A stretch of 64,000 nt of DNA from Rhodosalinus sp041365695 (lineage in GTDB: Bacteria > Pseudomonadota > Alphaproteobacteria > Rhodobacterales > Rhodobacteraceae). The notes beneath the pieces are model-generated. The model did not search any database. It saw only the letters and a list, made by a program, of their open reading frames with translations, and had not been told where the DNA came from. This document shows positions 37,187 to 47,399 of this stretch, in pieces. Every line of letters starts with the position of its first letter. The stretch's first letter is position 1. The translations under genes were made by a program, and so were the position numbers. The DNA lies in contig NZ_JBGFSJ010000001.1 of the NCBI RefSeq assembly GCF_041365695.1, positions 124,001 through 188,000 on the forward strand. Reading direction: 5' to 3'.

Positions 37187-37480
37187 TCAGCCCTCGTAGC
37201 CTTCCACGATGACGAGGTTGGCGTCCGAGACCGGGTCGCGGATCGCCTTGGCGCGCTGGTATTCGGGGCTGTCGTAGCAGGCGCGCGCCGCCTCGAGATC
37301 GGGGAACTCGATCACGACGGTACGACCGTGGCCCGCGCCCTCGCGTTGTTCCTGCGCGCCGCCGCGCACCAGGAAGCGCCCGCCATACTTGGCGAAGGCC
37401 TCGGCGTTCGCCTCGCGGTATTTGGCGTATGCGTCGGCGTCGCGCACGTCCACGTTCGCCACCCAGTAGGCCTTGGGCAT
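37187..37480 (-). CDS. DUF1330 family protein
   Basis: 97 residues. MPKAYWVANVDVRDADAYAKY and VVIEFPDLEAARACYDSPEY are characteristic of the small ferredoxin-like DUF1330 fold. Cytoplasmic, probably dimeric. The start at 37480 has GGGAGG upstream. It is followed one base later by the TerB-like copy 2. Function unknown. Confidence 0.9.
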   Translation of the reverse strand: MPKAYWVANVDVRDADAYAKYREANAEAFAKYGGRFLVRGGAQEQREGAGHGRTVVIEFPDLEAARACYDSPEYQRAKAIRDPVSDANLVIVEGYEG

Positions 37481-37549
37481 GGCTGCCTCCCTCGTTACGG
37501 CGCCGCGTAGTCTGGCCGCGGCGCGGGCCGATTGCAATCGCCGCCGTGC

Positions 37550-38272
37550 TCAGCCGGTGACATTCGGGCAGCCGAAACGCACGTCGTCGAAGGAGATGCC
37601 GCCCGGGTCGCGGTTTTCCACCGTCACCCCCGCGATGCCCCCGCCCGTGTCGAGGAAACCGTGGCCGGAGATATGCTCGGGCGCCAGCACGGTCACCCGG
37701 CCGATCTCGGCGCCGTCGCGGGCGTAGAAGGTCAGGTCGATCTCGCCCAGATGCCCCTCGTTGGCGCCGAAGGCGTCGGTGTATTCGGTGTGAACCCGCA
37801 GCCCGAAGGCGCAGGCGTCCTCGTGGAAGAGGATCGCCGCCGCGCCCTCGCCGCGCGCCTCGGGGTCGGGCTGGCCGAGGGGCCCGAGCGGGTAGAGCGC
37901 CATGCTGCGGAAGGCGGAGTGGAGCGACAGGCTCACCCCCTCGCCCGGGGCGCCCGGCTCCACCGCGAGCGGGGCGGTGGGGCGGCCCCGTAGCACGTCG
38001 TGGGGGCCGCCCTCGTCCAGCGTGACCTCCCCGAGCGTCTGCCCGGCGAACCGCTCCCCGATCCGCCCGCCCGCGAAGGCGATGCCGTGATCGAAGACGT
38101 AGCCGGGGTAGGGCTTGGCCGGCAGGCGCTCGAAGGTCAGAAGCTCGGGCGCGAGCGGCGGAAGCTCCTCGTAGGGCAGGGGCGTTATGCGCTCCGCGGC
38201 GGCCGGGGCCGCCAGCGCCGACAGGAGGGACGCCGCGAGGCCCGCGCAGAGGCGCCGGGCGCGGCCCATCAT
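37550..38272 (-). CDS. secreted hypothetical protein
   Basis: 240 residues with a signal peptide (MMGRARRLCAGLAASLLSAL, ending APAAA). The mature part is beta-rich; the end GFLDTGGGIAGVTVENRDP and SFDDVRFGCP recalls jellyroll-like extracellular domains. Two cysteines late in the protein (DACAFG and FGCPN). No family assigned. It overlaps the pyrG stop by four bases and reads in the same direction. Confidence 0.7.
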   Translation of the reverse strand: MMGRARRLCAGLAASLLSALAAPAAAERITPLPYEELPPLAPELLTFERLPAKPYPGYVFDHGIAFAGGRIGERFAGQTLGEVTLDEGGPHDVLRGRPTAPLAVEPGAPGEGVSLSLHSAFRSMALYPLGPLGQPDPEARGEGAAAILFHEDACAFGLRVHTEYTDAFGANEGHLGEIDLTFYARDGAEIGRVTVLAPEHISGHGFLDTGGGIAGVTVENRDPGGISFDDVRFGCPNVTG

Positions 38273-39912
38273 ACCAGCCGGCTCACGTCCTTCGCCGCGC
38301 GGATGAAATCCCTAAAGAGCGGGTGCGGGTCGAAGGGCTTGGACTTGAGCTCGGGATGGAACTGCACGCCGATGAACCACGGGTGCTCGGGCCATTCCAC
38401 GATCTCGGGCAGGCGCCCGTCCGGCGACATGCCCGAAAAGCGCAGCCCCGCGGCCTCCAGCTTGTCGCGATACGCGATGTCCACCTCGTAGCGGTGGCGG
38501 TGGCGCTCCTCGATCCGGGTCGCACCGTAGACCTCCGCCACCTTGGAGCCGGGCTCCAGAACCGCGTCGTAGGAGCCCAGCCGCATCGTGCCGCCCTTGT
38601 CGTCGTCGGGGCGCCGCGCGACCGTCGCGTTGCCCTGCACCCATTCCTTGAGGTGATAGACGACGGGCGTGAAACGCTTGCGCCCGGCCTCGTGGTCGAA
38701 CTCCTCCGAGCCCGCGTCCGCGAGCCCCGCGGCGTTCCGCGCGGCCTCGATCACCGCCATCTGCATGCCGAGGCAGATGCCGAGATAGGGCACGTCATGC
38801 TCGCGCGCGAATTGCGCGGCGCGGATCTTGCCCTCGGTGCCCCGCTCGCCGAAGCCGCCGGGCACGAGGATCGCATGGAAGCCTTCCAGGTATGGCGCGG
38901 GGTCCTCGCGCTCGAAGATCTCGGCGTCGATCCATTCGGAATTGACCTTCACCCGGTTGGCCATGCCGCCATGGGTGAGCGCCTCCGCGATGGACTTGTA
39001 GGCGTCCTCGAGCTGGGTGTACTTGCCGACGATCGCGACGTTCACCTCGCCCTCGGGGTTGAAGACGCGGTCGGCCACGTCCTCCCAGCGCGCCAGATCC
39101 GGCCGCGGCGCGGGCGAGATCTGAAAAGCGTCGAGCACCGCCTGGTCCAGCCCCTCGCGGTGGTAGGCCAGCGGCGCCTCGTAGATCGACTTCAGGTCGT
39201 AGGCCGCGATCACCGCCTCGGGCCGCACGTTGCAGAAGAGCGCGAGCTTGTCGCGCTCCTTCTGCGGGATGGGCTTTTCCGAGCGGCAGACCAGGATGTC
39301 GGGGGCGATGCCAATGGAGCGCAGCTCCTTCACGGAGTGCTGGGTGGGCTTGGTCTTGAGCTCCCCCGACGCGGCGATCCAGGGCAGCAGCGTGAGATGC
39401 ATGAAGATGCACTGTCCGCGCGGTTTGTCCTGGGCGAACTGGCGGATCGCCTCGAAGAAGGGCAGGCCCTCGATGTCGCCCACCGTGCCGCCGATCTCGC
39501 AGAGCATGAAATCGACCTCGTCCTCGCCGATGCGGATGAAGTCCTTGATCTCGTCGGTGACGTGGGGAATGACCTGGATCGTCTTGCCGAGGTAGTCGCC
39601 GCGGCGCTCCTTCTCCAGCACGTTGGAATAGATCCGCCCCGAGGAGACCGAGTCGGTCCGGCGGGCGGCCACGCCGGTGAAGCGCTCGTAATGGCCGAGG
39701 TCGAGGTCGGTTTCCGCGCCGTCGTCGGTGACGAAGACCTCCCCGTGCTCGAAGGGCGACATGGTGCCTGGGTCGACGTTTAGATAGGGGTCGAGCTTCC
39801 GCAGCCTCACGCTGAAGCCGCGCGCCTGCAACAGCGCGCCGAGCGCCGCCGAGGCCAATCCCTTGCCGAGTGACGAGACCACGCCGCCGGTGATGAATAC
39901 GAACCTGGCCAT
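38269..39912 (-). CDS. pyrG: CTP synthase
   Basis: Converts UTP to CTP with glutamine or ammonia. 547 residues. The synthetase domain begins MARFVFITGGVVSSLGKG and contains LDPYLNVDPGTMSPFEHGEV; the C-terminal glutaminase has its nucleophile in YLGICLGMQ. The start at 39912 is the usual family start. 183 bases separate it from secG upstream. Confidence 0.98.
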   Translation of the reverse strand: MARFVFITGGVVSSLGKGLASAALGALLQARGFSVRLRKLDPYLNVDPGTMSPFEHGEVFVTDDGAETDLDLGHYERFTGVAARRTDSVSSGRIYSNVLEKERRGDYLGKTIQVIPHVTDEIKDFIRIGEDEVDFMLCEIGGTVGDIEGLPFFEAIRQFAQDKPRGQCIFMHLTLLPWIAASGELKTKPTQHSVKELRSIGIAPDILVCRSEKPIPQKERDKLALFCNVRPEAVIAAYDLKSIYEAPLAYHREGLDQAVLDAFQISPAPRPDLARWEDVADRVFNPEGEVNVAIVGKYTQLEDAYKSIAEALTHGGMANRVKVNSEWIDAEIFEREDPAPYLEGFHAILVPGGFGERGTEGKIRAAQFAREHDVPYLGICLGMQMAVIEAARNAAGLADAGSEEFDHEAGRKRFTPVVYHLKEWVQGNATVARRPDDDKGGTMRLGSYDAVLEPGSKVAEVYGATRIEERHRHRYEVDIAYRDKLEAAGLRFSGMSPDGRLPEIVEWPEHPWFIGVQFHPELKSKPFDPHPLFRDFIRAAKDVSRLV

Positions 39913-40095
39913 GTGCAGGCGATCCCCCGTGATATGCCATGCGGTCGGGGCCGATCCTGCCGCCATACCGGTGCGGACGCTGGCATCCGCCGGGCGTCAT
40001 CACGGGATTTGATCGTTACAGGATTCGGCGGGCCTTGGCAAGCCGACCGCAAGATGATGTTGACGTTGCGTTCGGGCCCAACAAGCCCTTGTGGC

Positions 40096-40467
40096 TCATT
40101 CGGCGCGGGGCACCAGTGGCGCGTCGGGGTCCGCCGCCGGCGGCGGCAAGAGCCCGTCGGTTTCGGGAACCGCCGGCACGGCTGGCGCGTCCTGCGCGGG
40201 GGCCTCGTTGCCCAGCCGGTCGACCACCGAACTGCCCGCGGAGTTCTGCGCCGCGAAGATCGTCAGCGTGATCGACGTGCCGATGAAGGCGATGGCCAGG
40301 ATCCAGGTGAGCCGGCCCAGCGCCGTGGCCGCGCTGCGCCCGGACATCGCGCCGCCGCCACCGCCGCCGCCCATGCCGAGCCCGCCGCCCTCGGACCGCT
40401 GCAGAAGCACGACGCCGATGAGCGACAGCGCAAGCAGGAGGTGGATGATGAGCAAGACGTTTTCCAT
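40096..40467 (-). CDS. secG: protein translocase subunit SecG
   Basis: 123 residues. Two helices (about 2-21 and 54-73) separated by a Gly-rich loop (GGGLGMGGGGGGG), the SecG signature, then an acidic Pro/Ala tail longer than in E. coli. Part of the SecYEG channel in the inner membrane. Upstream of pyrG in the same direction, a common alphaproteobacterial order. Confidence 0.95.
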   Translation of the reverse strand: MENVLLIIHLLLALSLIGVVLLQRSEGGGLGMGGGGGGGAMSGRSAATALGRLTWILAIAFIGTSITLTIFAAQNSAGSSVVDRLGNEAPAQDAPAVPAVPETDGLLPPPAADPDAPLVPRAE

Positions 40468-40655
40468 GGCACCCCGCGTGGCTGGCCGATGCGGCGCTAC
40501 TTATGCGATGCGGCGCGCAGGGGCAAGGGAGGCGGGGCCGCCGCGACGCGGCGCCCGGCTGCCCCTGCGGCATTCCCGGGATTCGCGGTTTCCGCGCCGC
40601 GCGCGCGCGGCTATACCCGGCGCCGGAACGAGGCAGCCGGACGGGAGCGGCAGGC

Positions 40656-41947
<1,292 letters not shown>

Positions 41948-41948
<1 letters not shown>

Positions 41949-42184
41949 TGGAACTGAGTTACAAGGCCCGACGCCGCTGGTCGCTGGTGATCCTCGTGAT
42001 CGGCCTGCCGCTTTACATCATGGCCGCCGTGACGGTGGTCGGGTGGTTCGAGCGGCCCGGCATCCTGCTGGAACTGGCGATCTACGTCACGCTCGGCGTG
42101 GTCTGGGCATTTCCGCTGAAATTCATCTTCAAGGGGGTGGGGCAGCGCGACCCCGACGCGCCCGCCGAGGACGACGACCGGTGA
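41948..42184 (+). CDS. DUF2842 membrane protein
   Basis: 78 residues with two transmembrane helices (about 11-31 and 39-58) and an acidic tail. Matches, from memory, the alphaproteobacterial DUF2842 family, often next to purA. Coupled to purA by TGATG. Function unknown. Confidence 0.85.
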
Positions 42185-42191
42185 CGGGCTG

Positions 42192-44711
42192 TCAGCCGGC
42201 GGCGCGCGCGCCCGGCTGATACGAAATGTCGTCGGAGACGCCGAAGCGGCCGCCGCCGCGCTTCACGATCTTCCCCTCGCGCAGAAGCTGGCCGAAGTGT
42301 CGCAGGCCTTCCTCGCGGCTGAACCCGTCGGCCTGCGCATCGCGCAGCTTCGCCATGAGTTGCGGGCGCGAAAAGCCGCCGTCCTCGGCCCCGTGGGCGA
42401 GATACGCCGCCGCGGCTTCCAGCAGATCGGGCAGACCGCTCACGCCGAGCTCTTCCACATAGGCGATGAAGCCATTGGGATCCTCCGCTTCGGCCGCCGG
42501 TGCGGTGACGCGGCGGGGCCGAATCGGTCCCGCATCCTCGGCCGGTGCGTCCACGCGCTGCTCCGCCACGAGCTTGAGCGGCGCGGGGCGCGATTCCTCG
42601 GGGCGCGGCGTGCGGTGGCCGCCGGCGCCGGGGCGGCGCGGGCGCACCGCGTCGGCGAGGTCGGCACGGTAGGCCTCTTCGGGCTGCTCGCTCGCTTCGG
42701 CATCGGCGTGCCGCGGCTCGGCGCGCGTCGCCGCCACGGCGGCGCGAAGATGCGCGATCGCGCTGCGCCGGCGGCTCGCCTCGGGCTTGTCCATCTGGCC
42801 TTCGGTCTCGTCGAGCAGACGGGTGACCTCGCCGCGGCGTGCGGTCTCGGGCTCGCGGCTCGCGCGCCGGGCCGCCGCGGCCAGGGCGTCCGAAACGCTG
42901 TCCGGATCGGTGTCCGCGTCGTCCGCTGCCGGCTGTGCCGGGGGCGTGGCGTCGGTCACCGGTTCGCCGGCCTCGCGCTCGTCCTCTGCGGTCGCTTCCG
43001 TGTCGGGCGCCTCCGTCTCGGCGACCGCGGCGTCCTGCCCGGCGCTCGGATCCTCCGCTTCGATCGTTTCCACGACGAGCGCCTCGGAAACCTCGATCTC
43101 CTCCTCGTAGGCGATCTCTTCCTCGGCGTCGCCGAGGGGCGCGGCCGTATCCCATCCGTCGAGGTCGTCCTCGTCAGCGGCCACATCCTCGGCATCGGCG
43201 ACGGCTGTGGGCTCGACAGCGCCTTCCGCGTCGAGTTCCGCCGCGCCGGCCGGGGCGGCGCCAAGCTCGGCCTCGAGCGCGGCGAAGGCCTGCTGCAGGT
43301 CCTCGTCGGCGGCGACATCGGCCTCGCTGTCTTCGGTGCTGGTGCCGGGATCCACGGCCGAGACGGTGTCGGCTTCCGGCTCGGGGCGGCGGACGCGCAG
43401 CACGCGTGCGGCAATCTGGCCGGTCTCGCCGCTCTCGGCGCGGCGCCCGTCATCGGTGAAGAGGTTCACCGTGTCCTCGCCATCATCCGCGCCGGCCAGG
43501 CTGCCCGCCACGGCAGCGCGGATGCGCTGCAACTTCGCTGCGATGCTCTGCGGGTCGGGATGCGTGATCTCGGGGCGCGGGGCCGGCGCGGCCTCGGTCT
43601 CGGCCGCCGGTCGGCGGGGCAGGTCCGCGGCCATCGCGGCCGCCGCGGCGGCGCTGGCGGCAAGCGGCGCGCCCGAAAGACGATCCGCCGCCGGGGCGGG
43701 CGCGGCGAGCTCGGCCTCGGTCTCGTCATCGGCCTGAGCCGCGGCCTCTGCCCCAGTCTCTGCCTCTGCCTCAGTCTCTGCCTCGACCTCAGCCTCTGCC
43801 TCGGGCGTCTCCTCCTCGGCGATTTCCTCCGACGCGGTTTCTTCCGCACCGTGGTCTTCCGCCGCGACCTCGACCTCGGCGATCTCGTCCTCGGCGATCT
43901 CGTCCTGCGATGCCTCGGCGTCGACGGCGTCGTGCTCCGCCGCCTCCGCCTCGATGCCGGTGTCCGCGACCTCGTCTGCGGCGGGTTCGATTGCCGCTTC
44001 GGGACTCTCCGGCGCGACGGCGGTGAGCGCGTCCGTCTGGGCGAGCGACCCTGCGATCCCGGTCTCGTCCGCGGCCGGGGTGTCGGCGGCCACGTCTTCG
44101 GACCGCTCTTCCGATGCGTCGGTGTGGTCATCGAGCGCCTGGGGCTCGGCCCGCGCGGCTTCCTCCTGCGGTTCGGGACGCTCGTCGCCGATCGGCGCAC
44201 CGGCCTCTTCGGGAGCGGCAGCGGCCGTGTCGTCCACGTCTTCCGCGCTGGCGGTTTCGGCGGGGGCGGGCGTCTCGGTGGCTGCGGGCGATTCAGTGTC
44301 GGGTGCGGGCGCTGGCTCCGGCTTGTGGGCGGGGGGCGTTTCGGTCCTCGCGGTCTTCGCCTCCGGGGCCGGCGCTGCCTTCTCTGCCTGTCCGTCGCCG
44401 GTCTGCGCGTCCTCGGGGCGAGACGCCTGGGGCCCGGGTCGCCCCTGCGGCGCGACGAGCGACGGGCGCAGCACGATACCGCCCTGTTCCTGACGCGCCT
44501 CGACGCGGCGCGAGATCTCGCGCTCGGCGATGCGGGCCAGCATCTCCGCGTCGGGGGTGGGCGGCTCGGCGCCGAAGTAACGGTCGTCAGCGGCAAGGTC
44601 TCGGAAATACTCCGCGATCGCCTTCATCGTGTCGAAGGAATCGTCGAACCCTTCGAGCGTGCACGAGAAGGTGCCGTAGGAGACGGTGAGGATCTTGTTA
44701 CTGTTGACCAT
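42192..44711 (-). CDS. large acidic Ala/Glu-rich protein with ordered ends
   Basis: 839 residues. The N-terminal 75 residues (YGTFSCTLEGFDDSFDTM, then AEYFRDLAADDRYFG) and the C-terminal 90 (FIAYVEELGVSGLPDLLEAA, REGKIVKRGGGRFGVSD) look folded. Between them lie about 600 residues dominated by Glu, Ala, Asp and Pro, with EAEAEVEAETEAEAET-like repeats, surely disordered. No signal peptide or membrane helix. Similar Rhodobacterales proteins are sometimes labelled chemotaxis CheA-like, but no kinase motifs are present. Divergent from thiN. Confidence 0.8.
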   Translation of the reverse strand: MVNSNKILTVSYGTFSCTLEGFDDSFDTMKAIAEYFRDLAADDRYFGAEPPTPDAEMLARIAEREISRRVEARQEQGGIVLRPSLVAPQGRPGPQASRPEDAQTGDGQAEKAAPAPEAKTARTETPPAHKPEPAPAPDTESPAATETPAPAETASAEDVDDTAAAAPEEAGAPIGDERPEPQEEAARAEPQALDDHTDASEERSEDVAADTPAADETGIAGSLAQTDALTAVAPESPEAAIEPAADEVADTGIEAEAAEHDAVDAEASQDEIAEDEIAEVEVAAEDHGAEETASEEIAEEETPEAEAEVEAETEAEAETGAEAAAQADDETEAELAAPAPAADRLSGAPLAASAAAAAAMAADLPRRPAAETEAAPAPRPEITHPDPQSIAAKLQRIRAAVAGSLAGADDGEDTVNLFTDDGRRAESGETGQIAARVLRVRRPEPEADTVSAVDPGTSTEDSEADVAADEDLQQAFAALEAELGAAPAGAAELDAEGAVEPTAVADAEDVAADEDDLDGWDTAAPLGDAEEEIAYEEEIEVSEALVVETIEAEDPSAGQDAAVAETEAPDTEATAEDEREAGEPVTDATPPAQPAADDADTDPDSVSDALAAAARRASREPETARRGEVTRLLDETEGQMDKPEASRRRSAIAHLRAAVAATRAEPRHADAEASEQPEEAYRADLADAVRPRRPGAGGHRTPRPEESRPAPLKLVAEQRVDAPAEDAGPIRPRRVTAPAAEAEDPNGFIAYVEELGVSGLPDLLEAAAAYLAHGAEDGGFSRPQLMAKLRDAQADGFSREEGLRHFGQLLREGKIVKRGGGRFGVSDDISYQPGARAAG

Positions 44712-44743
44712 GGGATACGCACCCGCTTCATTGCACCAACAAC

Positions 44744-44770
44744 AGACTGTTTACCAAAGGATACCAGTCT
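44744..44770. promoter_or_regulatory. inverted repeat in the divergent promoter region
   Basis: AGACTG (44744-44749) and CAGTCT (44765-44770) flank 15 AT-rich bases, about 35-60 bases upstream of the acidic protein gene and in the only AT-rich part of the region. A regulator site or promoter element is possible; no clear -35/-10 pair was found. Confidence 0.3.
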
Positions 44771-44852
44771 ATTTTGGCCCGAATCTGTGCCTTGGAGGGT
44801 ATCATTTCGTGGTCCAAATGTGGCCATTTCAGCGACAGGGGCAGGTCGTCGC

Positions 44853-45551
44853 GTGAATTCTCTACCGGAGGTTGAAATTCTGCGCTCCGACGGCGCTGTC
44901 ACGCTTGTGGGCGCGGGCGTTGCGCCCCCCGCGGATATCGCGGCGGCGCTGACGCTGGCGCCCTGCCTCGTGGCCGCGGATGGCGGGGCGGCGCGGGCGC
45001 TGGCCGCCGGGGCGGTGCCCGAGGCGGTGATCGGCGATCTGGACAGCCTTGACCCCGCCACGCGCGCCGCGATTCCCCCCGAGCGGCTGCATTGCGTTTC
45101 CGAACAGGAAACAACCGACTTCGACAAGGCGCTGCGCCGCATCGCCGCGCCGCTGGTGATCGGCGTGGGTTTCCTCGGCGAGCGGCTGGATCACCTGCTG
45201 GCCGCGCAGTCGGTTCTGCTGCGCCGGGCGGACCGGCCCTGCCTTCTTCTGGGCGAGCGCGACGTCGCGTTCCTCTGCCCGCCGCGGCTCGGCCTCGATC
45301 TGGCGGCGGACACGCGTGTCTCGCTCTATCCGCTCGCGCCCGTGCGCGGAGAGTCGGACGGTCTTTTCTGGCCGATCGACGGGATCGACTTCGCGCCGGG
45401 GGGCATGATCGGCACTTCCAATCGCGCCACGGGCCCGGTCTCGATCCGGATCGAGGCGCCGCACATGCTGGTCATCCTGCCCCGGCGCTGCCTTGCCGTC
45501 GCGGCGGCGGCGCTGCAAGCGCCGCTCGCGCGATGGCCCGCTCCCGCATGA
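44853..45551 (+). CDS. thiN: thiamine pyrophosphokinase
   Basis: Makes thiamine diphosphate from thiamine and ATP. 232 residues. CLVAADGGAARALAAG and AVIGDLDSLDP are the conserved nucleotide-binding stretches, TTDFDKAL the catalytic Asp motif, and LGERLDHLLA the thiamine-binding helix. The GTG at 44853 is the best start; no ATG precedes the domain. The 3' end overlaps the convergent transporter gene by 80 bases. Confidence 0.9.
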   Translation: MNSLPEVEILRSDGAVTLVGAGVAPPADIAAALTLAPCLVAADGGAARALAAGAVPEAVIGDLDSLDPATRAAIPPERLHCVSEQETTDFDKALRRIAAPLVIGVGFLGERLDHLLAAQSVLLRRADRPCLLLGERDVAFLCPPRLGLDLAADTRVSLYPLAPVRGESDGLFWPIDGIDFAPGGMIGTSNRATGPVSIRIEAPHMLVILPRRCLAVAAAALQAPLARWPAPA

Positions 45552-46413
45552 GGACGTAAAGCCCGGCCGCCATCGTCACGAGGATGCCCGCCGCCGCCAT
45601 GCCATCGGGCAGGTCGCGGAAGATCGTCCAGCCGAAGAGCGTGGCGAAGGGGATCTCGATGTACTGCATCGGCGCGAGCGTGGCCGAGGGCGCGAAGCGC
45701 AGCGCCCAGGTCATGCACAGATGGGCGAGGGTGCCGAGCACGCCGAGCAGGAGCAGAAGCGACAGCGCCTCGGAGGGCGGCACGACGAGGCCCAGCGCGG
45801 GCACGCCCCGCCCGTCCACGAGCGCGAGCGCGGGCAGGAGGAGCGCCGTCGCCATCACGCCCGAGACCGCCTGGAGGCCGAGGGGATCGGTCTGCCGCGC
45901 GATCGCGCGGGTCACCAGCATGAAGAGCGCGAAGCCCACCGCGACGCTCACCGGCAGGAGCGCGGGCCAGCCCACCTCCTGGAAGCTGGGGCGGATCACG
46001 AGGAGCGTGCCCGCGAAGCCCGCGACGCAGGCGGCGAGGCGGCGCCAGCCGACCCCCTCTCCCATCACGGCCCAGCCGAGAAGGAGCAGGATGAAGGGCA
46101 TGACGTAGGCGATGGCGATGGCGTCGGCGAGCGGCAGGTGGCGCAACGCCGAGAACATCATGGCGATGCCCGCGATGTGCAGAAGGGTGCGCGCCCAGGC
46201 GAGCGCCAGCACCCGGCCCCGCATCCGCCAGGGCCGCCGCCCGACGGCCACGATGGGCAGGAGGATCGCCGCCTGGATCCCGAAGCGCGCCAGCAGCAGC
46301 ATCCCGAGCGGCACGACGCCGCCGAGGATCTTCGCCACCGCGTCCCCGAGCGGCGCGAGGGCGCAGAAACCGAGCATCAGCAGGATGCCGAGAAGCGGGC
46401 GATCGGGCTGCAT
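45472..46413 (-). CDS. EamA/DMT family transporter, copy 1
   Basis: 313 residues, ten predicted helices in two EamA repeats (LLGILLMLGFCALAPLGDAV start; PMQYIEIPFATLFGWTIF in the second). Inner-membrane exporter or importer of small metabolites; substrate unknown. Next to a paralogue in the same direction. The last 27 codons run antisense to the end of thiN. Confidence 0.93.
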   Translation of the reverse strand: MQPDRPLLGILLMLGFCALAPLGDAVAKILGGVVPLGMLLLARFGIQAAILLPIVAVGRRPWRMRGRVLALAWARTLLHIAGIAMMFSALRHLPLADAIAIAYVMPFILLLLGWAVMGEGVGWRRLAACVAGFAGTLLVIRPSFQEVGWPALLPVSVAVGFALFMLVTRAIARQTDPLGLQAVSGVMATALLLPALALVDGRGVPALGLVVPPSEALSLLLLLGVLGTLAHLCMTWALRFAPSATLAPMQYIEIPFATLFGWTIFRDLPDGMAAAGILVTMAAGLYVLMRERAIARAALAAPPPRRQGSAGAG

Positions 46414-46453
46414 CCGGCGAGGCTAGGCCGCGCGCCGGGCGCGGGCAAGCGGC

Positions 46454-47392
46454 TCAGACCGGGGGCAGGGGGCGGCGGCGCAGGCTGAGCGCGCGCTCGC
46501 GGGCGAAGACGTAGAGCCCCGAGCCCACGATCACCGCGATGCCCGCCCAGGTGAGCAGCCCGGGGAAATCGCCGAAGATCCAGTAGCCGAGGGCCGTGGC
46601 GGCCACGATCTCGAGATACTGGAGCGGCGCGATCGTCGCCGCCGGGGCGAGGCGCAGCGCGAAGCTGATGAAGAGATGCGAGACGGTGGCCGCGACGCCC
46701 ACGCCGAGCAGCGTCCAGACGGCGAGGCCGTCGATCCGCACCGGGTCGAGCGCGGCGACGCCCGAGCCTTCGAAAAGCAGGAGAACCGGCAGGACCACCG
46801 CGCTCGCCGCGACGGCGGTCCTCGCCTGCAGGTCGATCGGGTGGGTGCGCCGCGCCATCGACCGCGTCATCACCATGTAGAAGGCGAAGCAGAAGGCCGT
46901 CCCGAGGGGCAGAAGCGCCACGGGCCCGAGATCGGCGAAGCTGGGCTGGATCACGAGAAGCGCGCCCGCGAACCCCACCGCGCAGGCCGCGATCCGCCGC
47001 CGTCCCACCTCCTCGCCCAGAAGAAGCCCGCCGAGCAGCGTGAGGATGAAGGGTTCCACGAAGAAGATGGCGATCGCGTTGGCGATGGGCATGTGGCGCA
47101 GCGCCTCGAAGAACATGCCCGTGGCCGCCAGCAGGAGGAGCGCGCGCAGCAGGTGAAGGCCCCAGTCGCGCGGATCCGCCCGTGTCGTGAGCCCGAAGAC
47201 AATGGCGACGGGCACCAGCACCAGCACCTGGAGGCCGAAGCGCGCGGCCAGGATCTGCAGGATCGGCACATGCGACGGCGTCGCCTTGGCGAAGGCGTCC
47301 ATCATCGGCGCGACGACGGTGAAGCCCACCATGCAGAGGATCCCCGCCAGCGTGCGGTCGGGGCGGATGGCGGGGATGGCGGGACCGGTCAT
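46454..47392 (-). CDS. EamA/DMT family transporter, copy 2
   Basis: 312 residues, ten helices, same layout as copy 1: TLAGILCMVGFTVVAPMMDA at the start and PLQYLEIVAATALGYWIFGD in the second repeat. The tandem pair probably arose by duplication. It lies seven bases downstream of sdaA, so it may be co-transcribed with serine catabolism; serine-related or amino acid export is only a guess. Confidence 0.93.
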   Translation of the reverse strand: MTGPAIPAIRPDRTLAGILCMVGFTVVAPMMDAFAKATPSHVPILQILAARFGLQVLVLVPVAIVFGLTTRADPRDWGLHLLRALLLLAATGMFFEALRHMPIANAIAIFFVEPFILTLLGGLLLGEEVGRRRIAACAVGFAGALLVIQPSFADLGPVALLPLGTAFCFAFYMVMTRSMARRTHPIDLQARTAVAASAVVLPVLLLFEGSGVAALDPVRIDGLAVWTLLGVGVAATVSHLFISFALRLAPAATIAPLQYLEIVAATALGYWIFGDFPGLLTWAGIAVIVGSGLYVFARERALSLRRRPLPPV

Positions 47393-47399
47393 CAGGCCG

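Noticed and set aside
42192..44711. CheA chemotaxis kinase
   Set aside because: No HPt, kinase or CheW domain motifs; the middle is low complexity.
42297..44852. A long plus-strand frame leading into thiN
   Set aside because: The part before 44853 is the antisense of the acidic protein gene (Gly/Arg/Leu repeats). ThiN homology begins only after the GTG at 44853.
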